The notes under the pieces were generated by a model. The model was not told where the DNA came from and did not search any database. It saw only the letters and a list, made by a program, of their open reading frames with translations. The position numbers were made by a program, and so were the translations under genes. Below, piece by piece: positions 16,503-25,140 of a stretch of 64,000 nucleotides of DNA. Source of the DNA: an uncultured Roseburia sp. (lineage in GTDB: Bacteria > Bacillota > Clostridia > Lachnospirales > Lachnospiraceae); the NCBI GenBank assembly GCA_947642555.1, contig CANRSX010000016.1:1-64000 (forward strand), read 5' to 3'. How positions within the stretch are numbered: position 1 is the first letter of the stretch; the number at the start of each line of letters is the position of its first letter.

Positions 16503-17380
16503 CCCTTCACCGCACCGATTGTCATTCCTTTTACAAAATATTTCTGGAAGAATGGGTAAACACATAAGATCGGCACCACGCCGAGCACCGCCACCGCCAT
16601 TCTCACCGATGTCGTGGGCACGGCTCCCGTCCCGACATTGCCCATCGTAGCCGCCTGTTTCAGATACTGTGCGTTGGTCAGCATCCGGTTTAACAGGCCC
16701 TGAATGCTGTTCAGCTCCGGCTCCGTGATATAGTACAGGTTGTTGTTCCAGTCATTCCAGTAAGAAATGCCGGACATCAGGCCGACTGTCGCCATGATCG
16801 GAAGGCTCATCGGTATCACGATCCGAAACAGGATATACAGCTCCCCCGCACCGTCCATCCGCGCGCTCTCTAACACCTCTCCCGGAATATTCGCCTGAAA
16901 ATAACTGCGCATCATCATGATCACAAACCCGTTTGTCACCAGATTCGGGAGCAGCAGCGCCGCAAAGGTATTTTTGATATGAAAGGTCTGCGTCCACATC
17001 ATATAGGTCGGCACCAGCCCGCCCGCAAAGAGCATGGTGAAAAACACGTAAAAGCTGAAAATCCCTCTTCCCGGCAGGCTGCTTAAGGAAAGCGGATATG
17101 CGATCAGCGTCGTCACCAGAATGCTTAGCGTCGTCCCGAGCACCGTGAGCAGCAGGGTCACGCCGTACGCATGAAACACACTCGCGTCTTTTAACAGAAA
17201 TTCATATGCCGTCGTCGTAAATTCCTTTGGCAGAAACGAATAGCCACTTGCGATCAGCGCCGTCTCGGAAGAAAAAGACGACGCGATCAGAAGGAGAAAC
17301 GGCGCCAGGCACGCGATACACATCAGAATCAGTATCGTGTTGATTGTTATTTTATATCCTCTGCTGTTATCTACCATCAT
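16499..17380 (-). CDS. CUT1 sugar ABC transporter permease (LplC/YtcP-like)
   Basis: A 293-residue inner-membrane permease with six predicted helices. The cytoplasmic coupling loop has the EAA-type motif (ESARMDGAGELYILFRIVIPMS, about residues 172-193). It ends in the family-typical FFQKYFVKGMTIGAVKG. It would pair with the adjacent permease and use a housekeeping MsmX-type ATPase, since no ATPase gene is in this operon. GGGAGG precedes a double ATG. Confidence 0.95.
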   Translation of the reverse strand: MMVDNSRGYKITINTILILMCIACLAPFLLLIASSFSSETALIASGYSFLPKEFTTTAYEFLLKDASVFHAYGVTLLLTVLGTTLSILVTTLIAYPLSLSSLPGRGIFSFYVFFTMLFAGGLVPTYMMWTQTFHIKNTFAALLLPNLVTNGFVIMMMRSYFQANIPGEVLESARMDGAGELYILFRIVIPMSLPIMATVGLMSGISYWNDWNNNLYYITEPELNSIQGLLNRMLTNAQYLKQAATMGNVGTGAVPTTSVRMAVAVLGVVPILCVYPFFQKYFVKGMTIGAVKG

Positions 17381-17389
17381 GGCACCTCC

Positions 17390-18316
17390 CTAAAACATGG
17401 CATTTTCTCTGCTGACCTTATTTACGATCGCATTTGTGGTCATTACCAGGATAAATCCGACAATGGACTGGTAAAATCCCGCAGCGGCGCTCATCCCGAT
17501 ATTCCCGTTATTCATCAGCCCGTAAAAGACATAGGTATCAATTGTCTGCGTCACGTTAAACAGCGCGCCGGACTGCATCGGAACCTGATAAAACAGGCCG
17601 AAATCCGAATAAAACATTTTTCCGATTGCAAGGATCGTCATCGTGATAATCGTCGGTTTTAAGCACGGCAGCGTAATGTGGATAAATTTCTGCCACCTGG
17701 TCGCCCCGTCTAAGGAAGCGGCCTCGTAAAATCCGGGATCGATCCCGCCGATATTTGCCAGATACATGATACAGCTGTACCCGACTCCCTTCCACAGATT
17801 GATCAGCACCAGCAGGAAGGGCCAGTATTTCGGCTCCGAATAAAAGGAGACCGGCTGCCGCCCCAGCGGCTCCAAAATATGATGATTGACAAATCCCGTG
17901 TCCGAGGCGAGAAATCCGTTGACCAGATACGCGACCACGACAATCGAAATCATATACGGCAGCAGAATGATCGTCTGGTAGACCTTTTTCCGCCGTTTGG
18001 ATACGATATCATTCAGAATGACCGCAACCCCGATGGCGCAGGCGGTTCCGAGCACGATGAATACCAGATTATAGAGAATCGTATTCCTCGTAATCGTCCA
18101 CGCGTCTTTTGTCGTAAACAGATATTCAAAGTTGGTAAGGCCCGCCCAGGGGCTTTTGTACACGCCGTCCCTGACGTTGTAGCGTTTAAACGCCAGCACC
18201 AGCCCCGGCATCGGCATATAGTTATTGATAAACAGATAGATCAGCGCCGGAAGCATCATGAAGTAGAATGGCAGATGCTTTCTGATCTGTTTTCCCAGGG
18301 ATTTTTGTTTCATCAT
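17390..18316 (-). CDS. CUT1 sugar ABC transporter permease (LplB-like)
   Basis: About 308 residues with six transmembrane helices. The EAA-type loop EAASLDGATRWQKFIHITLP is the ATPase-coupling site, and the C-terminus VNKVSRENAMF is typical of LplB-type permeases. The track ORF starts 25 codons early; the ATG pair at 18316/18313 is preceded by AGGAGGG. It sits 9 nt upstream of the second permease and 53 nt downstream of the binding protein, forming the transporter core. Confidence 0.95.
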   Translation of the reverse strand: MMKQKSLGKQIRKHLPFYFMMLPALIYLFINNYMPMPGLVLAFKRYNVRDGVYKSPWAGLTNFEYLFTTKDAWTITRNTILYNLVFIVLGTACAIGVAVILNDIVSKRRKKVYQTIILLPYMISIVVVAYLVNGFLASDTGFVNHHILEPLGRQPVSFYSEPKYWPFLLVLINLWKGVGYSCIMYLANIGGIDPGFYEAASLDGATRWQKFIHITLPCLKPTIITMTILAIGKMFYSDFGLFYQVPMQSGALFNVTQTIDTYVFYGLMNNGNIGMSAAAGFYQSIVGFILVMTTNAIVNKVSRENAMF

Positions 18317-18369
18317 GGCCCTCCTGTTATTGTAAAAGCATTTCGTTTTGTCCGCGCGGTTCGCAGGCT

Positions 18370-19908
18370 CTATTCCTGTGCGGCCAGCCATGCGTCCAGC
18401 TGTCTCTGCTTCTCCCCGATTACCTTGTCAATTCCCGCGTCCTTTAACGCCTGCCTGAATTCCGGCAGCACCGTATCCACGTCCACGGCGCCGACTTCAA
18501 GGCCGTATGCATACTGCTGGATTACATTGTTGCAGGCCGTTACCTCATTAATGACACTGGTATTATCAAACGTAAATCCCATCGCCTTTGATTTCTTTGC
18601 GTTCTGGTTGAACTCCGTCATCTTTTTGCCGAGCTCCGGCGCAGCTCCCTGCCACTCTCCGCCGATATAGCTGTTTGGCCAGATCCAGGTCATGGCCGGG
18701 TGATACGCGCAGGAAGACATATCCTGTCCGTCCAGCCAGGTATAGGTTCCGTCCTCCGCCACCTGATAGTGGACGCCCTCGATCCCGTAATTGAGCAGAT
18801 CGGATACAGCCGGGTCCGAATACATCAGATTTAAAAATTTCATGGCTGCCTCCGGCTCCGCTGCCGCGTAGGGAATGCTCCACATCACAGCCGTCACGTT
18901 TCCGGTTGTGGACAGCGGCTCCGTAATCGGAATCACGCCGATGGGATATCCTGTATTTAAGGTGTGCTCGTATTCGGAACCCGGATTTCCCGTCACCAGT
19001 GAAAAGAACCCTTTCCCGGAACGCACCATATCGCCCCAGCTCTCCGTATTGGTCGCCGCGTCCTTATCCACCAGGCCCGCCTGATACCACTCCCGCATCT
19101 GCCGGATCAGCGCTTCGTACTCTTCCGTCTCATAGAGATTGACAACCTCCGTGCCCTCTCCATAATTCATCAGCACGCCGAGCCGGTCCTCCAGGCTGTC
19201 CCAGTTGTAGCTGCCGAACTGATTTAAGGTATTTCCGCCGTTTGAGACGAATACCGGCATATCCGGGTACGCCTCGTGCACCGCCTCCATCACGGGAGTC
19301 CAGTCCGCCAGCGTCTTTACATTGCTGACATCCAGATTCAGCTCCTCCACGATATCCTTCCGGTATGTAATGGCCGTCGTCGCCGCAAAATCCTTCTGTC
19401 CCGCAATCCCGTACAGATTCCCGTTAATCACGCCGGCCTTTAAAAATTCCTCGTCATAACAGGCTGCAATATCCTGTCCGTACTGCGCGTACAGATCGTC
19501 CAGCTCCAGAAACGCCCCCTGGGATACGCCCTGTGACACGCCGCCCATATTTACCATCAGATCCACCGGCTCGCTTCCGCTTAACAGCAGATTGTACTGC
19601 TCGAACCACTGCCCGATGTCGAGCACGGTCCAGTTGACCTCCACGCCGATCTTCTCCCGGCTGATCTCGTTGATCGCATCCTGGACAGCCTTGTAATCCG
19701 TCGTGCTGCCGATTCCCATGGTATACATGTTGATCGTCTGAACCTCTCCGGTTCCCTCCGCCCCGGCGGATCCGCCGTTTTCCGTCGTCCCGGCCGCAGC
19801 CTGGTTTTCTCCCACTGCAGCGCCGCCCTGTTCCTGTCCGCCGCAGCCCGCCAGAAGGCCTGCCGCCATCGCACCCGCCAGTAACATCCCGATTACCCGT
19901 CTCTTCAT
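18370..19908 (-). CDS. Extracellular solute-binding lipoprotein of a CUT1 oligosaccharide transporter
   Basis: A 512-residue lipoprotein that captures the oligosaccharide outside the cell. The signal peptide ends in the lipobox LLAGC (lipidated Cys22 counted from ATG 19908), followed by a low-complexity Gly/Ala/Glu linker. The mature part has the family 1 / LipO-like fold (MYTMGIGSTTDYKAVQDAINE onward). GGAGG precedes this ATG, so the 40 extra residues of the track ORF are leader. It is the first gene of the operon and probably the most highly expressed. The ligand is inferred to be a plant cell-wall oligosaccharide. Confidence 0.94.
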   Translation of the reverse strand: MKRRVIGMLLAGAMAAGLLAGCGGQEQGGAAVGENQAAAGTTENGGSAGAEGTGEVQTINMYTMGIGSTTDYKAVQDAINEISREKIGVEVNWTVLDIGQWFEQYNLLLSGSEPVDLMVNMGGVSQGVSQGAFLELDDLYAQYGQDIAACYDEEFLKAGVINGNLYGIAGQKDFAATTAITYRKDIVEELNLDVSNVKTLADWTPVMEAVHEAYPDMPVFVSNGGNTLNQFGSYNWDSLEDRLGVLMNYGEGTEVVNLYETEEYEALIRQMREWYQAGLVDKDAATNTESWGDMVRSGKGFFSLVTGNPGSEYEHTLNTGYPIGVIPITEPLSTTGNVTAVMWSIPYAAAEPEAAMKFLNLMYSDPAVSDLLNYGIEGVHYQVAEDGTYTWLDGQDMSSCAYHPAMTWIWPNSYIGGEWQGAAPELGKKMTEFNQNAKKSKAMGFTFDNTSVINEVTACNNVIQQYAYGLEVGAVDVDTVLPEFRQALKDAGIDKVIGEKQRQLDAWLAAQE

Positions 19909-19998
19909 GATTTCCTCCGTTTCCGCCGCAACCCGGTCAAAAGTCCTGCTGTTTCTCCGGTGCGGCTGTCTGTCATTCCTGATTGTTCTGATGCTCTG

Positions 19999-20027
19999 AT
20001 TATAGCGGGATCCGGGATCTGCATCCA
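19999..20027 (-). promoter_or_regulatory. Possible promoter of the glycan operon
   Basis: Reading leftward there is a consensus TATAAT (20004-19999), but the hexamer 17 bp upstream is only TGGATG. A poor -35 with a good -10 is what an activator-dependent (YesN-type) promoter would look like. The start would fall about 85 nt before the binding-protein gene. Confidence 0.35.
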
Positions 20028-20105
20028 TAAATATTCCGTCCTGTGCCTTACACTTTTCCGTCCGGCTGCTTTGTCGCGAAGGGCAGTGCCGTCTGCCGGA
20101 AATAC

Positions 20106-20145
20106 AATGACCGGGAAAAACCTGTCACGGTTCTTCCCGGTCATT
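20106..20145. terminator. Strong hairpin, possible terminator
   Basis: AATGACCGGGAA (20106-20117) and TTCCCGGTCATT (20134-20145) form a perfect 12-bp stem with a 16-nt loop. It could end leftward transcription from the DIP1984-like gene 277 nt away, but the U tract is weak on both strands, so the role is uncertain. Confidence 0.4.
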
Positions 20146-20421
20146 CTCTTTGTCTGAAATGAAAAACAAATCAGACACAGTCTCTAACCGAACTCGGCTG
20201 TAAAAGGATTCCCACGCAGGTCACCCCAGTTTTTTCCGCATCTGCCCTTTAAATAAATATGCCGGTAACGGCTCAAACAATTCTGACAGGGAGGCGTATA
20301 CCTTGTACCATAAGCAATAACCAATAACAAAAAATAATAATACGCGTTCTTCCCCGACCTTTTACATTTTCATGAGCGTAATCGTTTCCATTTTCTGTGG
20401 CAGACCCGGACGGAAAGCATA

Positions 20422-20943
20422 TTAATCCGGTAACTCAAATTCCATCGTCACGGTCGTGTTTACAACATCAAGAGCGGTCTGAATCATCCGCAGTTCATCC
20501 GATATTCTTGTATAGTCCTCCTTCGCTTTTTCCACGGAATAGTTGGCATAGCAATAGTCTATGATCATGTTGCGGCCAATCCCGCCGACATAAGTCCTCT
20601 GTTTTGGCAAACGGTTCTGCATATCAAATAATCTGTCCCGCATCTCTGTCAGCTGTGGAATATATACCAGTATCTGGTCAATCGTCATCCCGGTATCTCC
20701 AACTGTCTGTGAGGAATTAAAGCAGTTAATGGCATGTTTCAGGATTCTGATTTTCCGATTGAAGAACTCTAAAGATCTCTGTGTTTCCTCGTAGTTGTAG
20801 ACAGGCCGGACAGATTCAGCCTCCTCCCCGAGCGAAGCGTTGAATATGCTGCTCTGGCGCTCATTTGCCAGCAAAATATTTTTTTCTTCCAAAACCTTTT
20901 TCAGCATCTTTGATGCTTCCGCCGACGTAACCGTGTACTTCAT
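20422..20943 (-). CDS. DIP1984-like (septicolysin-related) small helical protein
   Basis: About 173 residues, almost entirely helical, resembling the DIP1984/septicolysin-like family of unknown function. The recognisable parts are MTIDQILVYIPQLTEMRDRL in the middle and a C-terminal helix DYTRISDELRMIQTALDVVN. The track ORF begins at 21084, but ATG 20943 (MKYTVTSAEAS) has AAAAGGAG 9 nt upstream and fits the family start. No signal peptide. It stands alone between the glycan operon and an esterase gene. Confidence in the gene is high, in the family moderate. Confidence 0.7.
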   Translation of the reverse strand: MKYTVTSAEASKMLKKVLEEKNILLANERQSSIFNASLGEEAESVRPVYNYEETQRSLEFFNRKIRILKHAINCFNSSQTVGDTGMTIDQILVYIPQLTEMRDRLFDMQNRLPKQRTYVGGIGRNMIIDYCYANYSVEKAKEDYTRISDELRMIQTALDVVNTTVTMEFELPD

Positions 20944-21113
20944 GTCACTGATCTCCTTTTTTAAGATTTCAATTTCATTCTTCGCGCCATCTGCACCGCC
21001 TGTCGTCAATGCACGTTCATTTATCTTTAACAAATTATAAGATATGTATATGCATTTATTACCGCTGCTCACAAATTCCTGCACCTGTCCTGACGGCAGT
21101 CTGCCTCAGATGA

Positions 21114-21980
21114 TTATTCCTCCCCCGGATACATGGCCGCATGCCGGATCGGGAGCCATTCGCGGATCGCCTTTCTCAAAGACAGATCCCAGAAATCCCA
21201 TTCGTGCGCATAGCCGGGCACCTCCTCAAAAGAGGCGTCGTAGCCGAGCGCCTTTAATTCCTCATAGCCCTGCCGGCAGCGGCCCAGCGAACCGTCATTC
21301 CCGCCGCAGGTGAAGAAAAATTTCGTCGACATCTTCCCCGCTTCGGCATTCCGCTTTGCGGCTGCATATGCGTCATGGGGCCCGCCCTTAAAGGCATCCA
21401 GATCCCCGTAAATATATTTCATCTCCGGCATCGGCATCAGATCCGGATCCATCTCCTCTAACTGCTTCGGCTTCTTTAAGGGTGCGAAGTTCTTTATGAT
21501 ATCCGGATGACGGGCCGCTCCCGACATGATCAGCGCCGCCGCAAACCGGTCCGGATCCATCAGCGCCCATTTCATCGCGCCGTGGGCTCCCATGGAAAGC
21601 CCGCCGACAAAGTTGTCCTCCTGCCGGTCCGACAGCGCGAAGAGGCTCTGGCACATGACCGGAAGCTCTTTCGTTAAGTATTTCCAGTATTTCGGCCCGT
21701 GCTCTGCATCCGTGTAATCCGCATTGTGATCGGCGGGCATAACCACTGCCAGCTTGTGGTCATCCGCATAGCGGAGGATATTCGAAAAATTCACGTAATC
21801 CGAATCGTCCCCGCTGCCGCCGTGCAGCAGATACAGGGTCTGATACTGCATCCCCTTCACATAATTCTCCCCGGCGCGTCCTCCCATGACGTCCGCAAAG
21901 GAAAAGCTCGGCAGACAGATCGTGACATTTGTCTGCATTCCCAGATACTTGGATAAAAAGTTCATTTTAATCAGTGCCAT
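21114..21980 (-). CDS. Esterase of the alpha/beta-hydrolase PF00756 (esterase D / tributyrin esterase) type
   Basis: A 288-residue alpha/beta hydrolase. The oxyanion region is LLHGGSGDDSDYV, the nucleophile Ser129 lies in GGLSMGAHG, and the catalytic His is in GYAHEWDFWD near the C-terminus. Members hydrolyse short acyl esters, often acetyl or feruloyl groups on sugars. No signal peptide. It is a distant paralogue of the esterase at 25141. Substrate unknown; deacylation of imported glycans is a reasonable guess given the neighbouring glycan operon. Confidence 0.88.
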   Translation of the reverse strand: MALIKMNFLSKYLGMQTNVTICLPSFSFADVMGGRAGENYVKGMQYQTLYLLHGGSGDDSDYVNFSNILRYADDHKLAVVMPADHNADYTDAEHGPKYWKYLTKELPVMCQSLFALSDRQEDNFVGGLSMGAHGAMKWALMDPDRFAAALIMSGAARHPDIIKNFAPLKKPKQLEEMDPDLMPMPEMKYIYGDLDAFKGGPHDAYAAAKRNAEAGKMSTKFFFTCGGNDGSLGRCRQGYEELKALGYDASFEEVPGYAHEWDFWDLSLRKAIREWLPIRHAAMYPGEE

Positions 21981-22109
21981 TGTGCTGCTCCTTTCTTAAA
22001 AACACATTCTGTGTTGTCTTCACTTTTATTTTATAGCGTTTTCCGGCACGATCATAGAAATATTGTCCTCTATCATATAAAAATTGTATCCGTTTTGTCG
22101 GGAAAACGA

Positions 22110-22889
22110 TCAGATCCGTATCATCCTCTGATACATCTGCTCCGCCTCCTCAGTCACCTGAATCCTGCCCTCCCGGATATAATGCTCAATCCGCGCCGCG
22201 TACCAGTAATCCCCGACATCCATCCGGTACAATCCGATCAGGTCCCCGATGAGGCGGCCTTCCTTCACGGGTGTCTCCCCCAGCCGTTTCCAGATCAGAA
22301 AGTCGTAAAAATCCTCCGGCACGCCGGTGAGCCGGCCGTTAATCAGCGCGCGCAGGGGACTGTTGTCCTCCACAAGCTCCCTCCATTCCGACGCGAACAT
22401 GCGGATCTCGTTTCTGGTCAGCTCTCTCTGGCGCGGCAGGAATTCCTCAAACTGTTCCGCGGAAACATTGCGCCAGCTGCCATGACTGACGATGGTCTGC
22501 CCTTTTACGCAGTACTCCGGCAGCTTTACGACACTGACCGGATTCTCACAGCCGCACAGCCGCGCACACAGCTCGTACAGGCCGCAGCGCGCATATGCGC
22601 TGTCGCTGTACCAGATCCGGAGCGGCTCCCCGGCTTCTATGTATTCCGCCAGCCGGGAGGTCTCCACAGCCTGGTGTGCTGCCAGCTTTTTCCGGAATGC
22701 CTCCTGTCGCTGCCGATCCGGCTCACAGAGGGAAGCGATCAGCTCCTGCCGGTACGCACTGTCCGGCTCCTTCTGGATATCGCCGATGTCCAAAAGATAT
22801 CCCAGGCAGATCACCTTTTTCGATTCCTTCCGCGGCTTCGCCACCTTTAACGACTCCGCCTCGCTGTATCCGAATAAAACTTCTATCAT
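22110..22889 (-). CDS. DUF1835/DUF3658 domain protein
   Basis: A 259-residue cytosolic protein with the two-domain DUF1835-DUF3658 architecture common in clostridia and bacilli. The N-terminal part carries VICLGYLLDIGDIQ and LRIWYSDSAYARCGLYELC. The C-terminal part carries DNSPLRALINGRLTGVPEDFYDFLIWKRL. Function is not established in the family. It starts with ATG 22889 after an AGGAGG-like site, and is divergent from the Rpn-family gene. Confidence 0.8.
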   Translation of the reverse strand: MIEVLFGYSEAESLKVAKPRKESKKVICLGYLLDIGDIQKEPDSAYRQELIASLCEPDRQRQEAFRKKLAAHQAVETSRLAEYIEAGEPLRIWYSDSAYARCGLYELCARLCGCENPVSVVKLPEYCVKGQTIVSHGSWRNVSAEQFEEFLPRQRELTRNEIRMFASEWRELVEDNSPLRALINGRLTGVPEDFYDFLIWKRLGETPVKEGRLIGDLIGLYRMDVGDYWYAARIEHYIREGRIQVTEEAEQMYQRMIRI

Positions 22890-23026
22890 ACTGTTTCCTC
22901 CTGCAATCAGAAATAATGTTCTTTTCTATAACAGCGAACTCTCCTTCACCGAAAATATCCGGCACGCTCAGTATACATATTTCAGACTGTTTTTTCAATG
23001 GTTTCCCTCACGTAAGTAAAACGCTA

Positions 23027-23055
23027 TTGCATTTGATTTATCTTTGTCGTATAAT
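23027..23055 (+). promoter_or_regulatory. Promoter of the Rpn-family gene
   Basis: TTGCAT (23027-23032) and TATAAT (23050-23055) are 17 bp apart, with a predicted start near 23062 and a leader of about 115 nt. The region 22890-23177 otherwise contains no gene. Confidence 0.65.
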
Positions 23056-23177
23056 CACTCTGTAAATCTTTTTAATCTTTTATCCCATCATTCTATCGCG
23101 CTTTCGGAATTCCCGAAACTTTTCAGACAGGAATGGTTGAGAAAAAACACAAAAACACGTATAATGGAGGAAAGCCT

Positions 23178-24143
23178 GTGGCAAAAAACACAACATGGTA
23201 TCAGAAGAATTTCTTTTGGAAAAGACTGCGGATCAACCGGAAGTACAAAGACCGCCTGTTCCGCTTCCTTTTTCAGGACAAAACAGACCTGCTGGCACTG
23301 TACAACGCGGTGAACGGGAGCTCCTACGGCGACCCGGAGAGCCTGGAGATCGTCACCCTCGACGACGTGATCTTCATGAAAATGAAAAACGATCTCTCCT
23401 TCATGATCTCGAATCAGCTGAATCTGTACGAGCATCAGAGCACCTACTCTCCCAACATGCCCCTGCGCGGCCTGATCTATTTCACGCACCAGTATGAGGG
23501 ACTGCTCTCCCGCCAGGAGGAAAACCTGTATGGCACAAAGCTGCTTCGTCTGCCCACGCCGGAGTACGTCATCTTCTACAATGGCAGAAAGGAACAGCCG
23601 GACCGCACGGAGCTGTTCTTATCCGACGCCTTTGAGACAGGGCACGGCACCGGCTGCCTGGAATGCCGGGCGATGATGCTGAACATCAATCGGGGGCACA
23701 ACGGGGAGCTGATGAAAAAATGCAGACGCCTTTGGGAATATTCCGAATTTATTGCGGAGGTAAACGACAACCTCGACCAGAACATGTCCCTGAAGGCAGC
23801 GACGGTCCGGGCCATGGATGCCTGTATCCAGAAAGGAATTCTTACCGATATCCTGCTATCCAACAGAGCGGAGGTGCTTGGCATGCTGCTGACAGAATAC
23901 GATGAGAAAAAACATATGCGGACGCTGTACCGGGAGGGCTATGAGGACGGATTTGACAAAGGTGAGCAGGCTGGCTTCAGCAGAGGCGAACAGGCCGGCT
24001 TTGACAGAGGCGAGCAGAATCTGCTGGAACGAATGATTCACAAAAAGCTGCAACGCGGGAAGGATGCCGCTGCCATTGCGGAGGAACTCGAGACAGATGT
24101 CGATGTCGTTCGGAAGATAATGGAGAAGCTTTCCTCCGTCTGA
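23178..24143 (+). CDS. Rpn/YhgA-family recombination-promoting nuclease (PD-(D/E)XK nuclease-type transposase family)
   Basis: About 321 residues. The PD-(D/E)XK-like core includes KYKDRLFRFLF, the acidic LDDVIFMKMKNDLSF and the EHQSTYSPNMPLRGLIYF segment that marks this clostridial family. E. coli RpnA relatives are DNA nucleases that promote RecA-independent recombination. The C-terminal tail has tandem RGEQAGF-type repeats (about 265-285) followed by a helix. The start is GTG 23178 with GGAGG 7 nt upstream; the track ATG at 23133 lies in the leader. Such genes are often mobile and multicopy. Confidence 0.85.
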   Translation: MAKNTTWYQKNFFWKRLRINRKYKDRLFRFLFQDKTDLLALYNAVNGSSYGDPESLEIVTLDDVIFMKMKNDLSFMISNQLNLYEHQSTYSPNMPLRGLIYFTHQYEGLLSRQEENLYGTKLLRLPTPEYVIFYNGRKEQPDRTELFLSDAFETGHGTGCLECRAMMLNINRGHNGELMKKCRRLWEYSEFIAEVNDNLDQNMSLKAATVRAMDACIQKGILTDILLSNRAEVLGMLLTEYDEKKHMRTLYREGYEDGFDKGEQAGFSRGEQAGFDRGEQNLLERMIHKKLQRGKDAAAIAEELETDVDVVRKIMEKLSSV

Positions 24144-24165
24144 TGCGGATCCGATTCTGACGCTG

Positions 24166-24194
24166 ACTGCCCGGCAGGTATTCTGCCGGGCAGT
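24166..24194. terminator. Convergent terminator between the Rpn gene and the kinase operon
   Basis: ACTGCCCGGCAG (24166-24177) and CTGCCGGGCAGT (24183-24194) form a perfect 12-bp stem with a 5-nt loop. It lies between the convergent stops at 24143 and 24223 and could serve both strands; the T tract on the + strand is loose. Confidence 0.65.
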
Positions 24195-24222
24195 TCATTC
24201 GTCTCCTCTTTTCTCCTGCCCT

Positions 24223-25083
24223 TTACAGATAGGAAAAAGGCTCCCCCGCATCCAGAAAGACCGCCGGGATTCCCTCCGTGATCGGAGCCAGCCAGTCGGG
24301 CAGATATTTCATCCCCCACTCCTCACTGCGCTCATGCCCGAGCACCAGCATCCCCTTATTCATGCCGAGCATCGCCGCGTCGCGCACGTAAGCCGACAGG
24401 GTCCACTCCGTGATATCCCCGCAGATCACGACATCGATGTTTTCCCGGTCCATCTGAATCATGGGCGCCTCCTCCCGGCCGAGACCGAGACTGCCTCCGC
24501 CGACCAGCACCGACACACGACGCACCGGCATGTCCGGATTGCCGACGATCTGCACCACATCCATGCCCGCCTTTTCCTTAAAGAAACCGCACAGCTCCCG
24601 CAGCGTCGTCTCCGGCAGCTCATAGACCGCGCCGAAATGTCTCCAGAACTCCGCCTTTGCGGGATCATTTTCTCCATACTTTTCTACATCTGTCATGTTC
24701 GTGCGATACGCCTCCCAGCCGAAGGCGCGGTCAAACCCTGTATAGATCTCGTCGGTGTGCCCGATGTGCATGTGATCGTGAAAGCGCCAGATCGCAATCT
24801 GTTTTTCCTCAATAAGCCGCCGCTTCTCCTGATAGACCGGATCGCATTCCACCCAGTCCGTCTGATCCGCCCCGGTAAACCAGGTGGGCTCGTGGGTGAT
24901 AATAAAATTGACCCCCCGGGCCGCAGCCTCGCGGATCACCTCTACGGTGGCCATAAAGGTACAGCCGATCTTTTTTACCTCCATCCCCGGATCGCCGGCC
25001 ATCAGCTGATCACAGGTCTGATCCAGGGGCAGGTTTACCCCTGTCTTTTCCTTTATTCTGTCAATAAGTTCCTGTACGGTCAT
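24223..25083 (-). CDS. DUF34/Nif3-like dinuclear metal-centre protein
   Basis: A 286-residue member of the Nif3-like (DUF34) family. Metal-binding motifs are visible: THEPTWF near residue 63, HDHMH near 104 and the C-terminal LGHERSE. Family members hold two divalent metals, and some are suggested GTP cyclohydrolase-like or hydrolytic enzymes, but no general reaction is proven. I chose ATG 25083 (MTVQELIDRIKEK), with GAGGA just upstream. It is the last gene of the kinase-phosphatase transcription unit, 57 nt after the esterase, and its relation to the signalling genes is unknown. Confidence 0.85.
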   Translation of the reverse strand: MTVQELIDRIKEKTGVNLPLDQTCDQLMAGDPGMEVKKIGCTFMATVEVIREAAARGVNFIITHEPTWFTGADQTDWVECDPVYQEKRRLIEEKQIAIWRFHDHMHIGHTDEIYTGFDRAFGWEAYRTNMTDVEKYGENDPAKAEFWRHFGAVYELPETTLRELCGFFKEKAGMDVVQIVGNPDMPVRRVSVLVGGGSLGLGREEAPMIQMDRENIDVVICGDITEWTLSAYVRDAAMLGMNKGMLVLGHERSEEWGMKYLPDWLAPITEGIPAVFLDAGEPFSYL

Positions 25084-25140
25084 CCTGTCCTCTTTTCTGC
25101 ACGGTATCGTGCGCATCTTTCTTCTGGTCCGGCTGCCGGA

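Larger units (their letters stand above)
19909..20421. other. 513-bp intergenic region upstream of the glycan operon
   Basis: No credible ORF. It holds a candidate leftward -10 box (19999-20004) and a strong hairpin (20106-20145). The segment near 20320-20345 is AT-rich. I see no riboswitch signature, RNA gene or repeat matching the 5340 element. Confidence 0.5.

Noticed and set aside
23137-23165. TTGAGA-17-TATAAT promoter just before the Rpn gene
   Set aside because: Its start would fall after the ribosome binding site (23166-23170) of the chosen GTG; the promoter at 23027-23055 is consistent with the gene.
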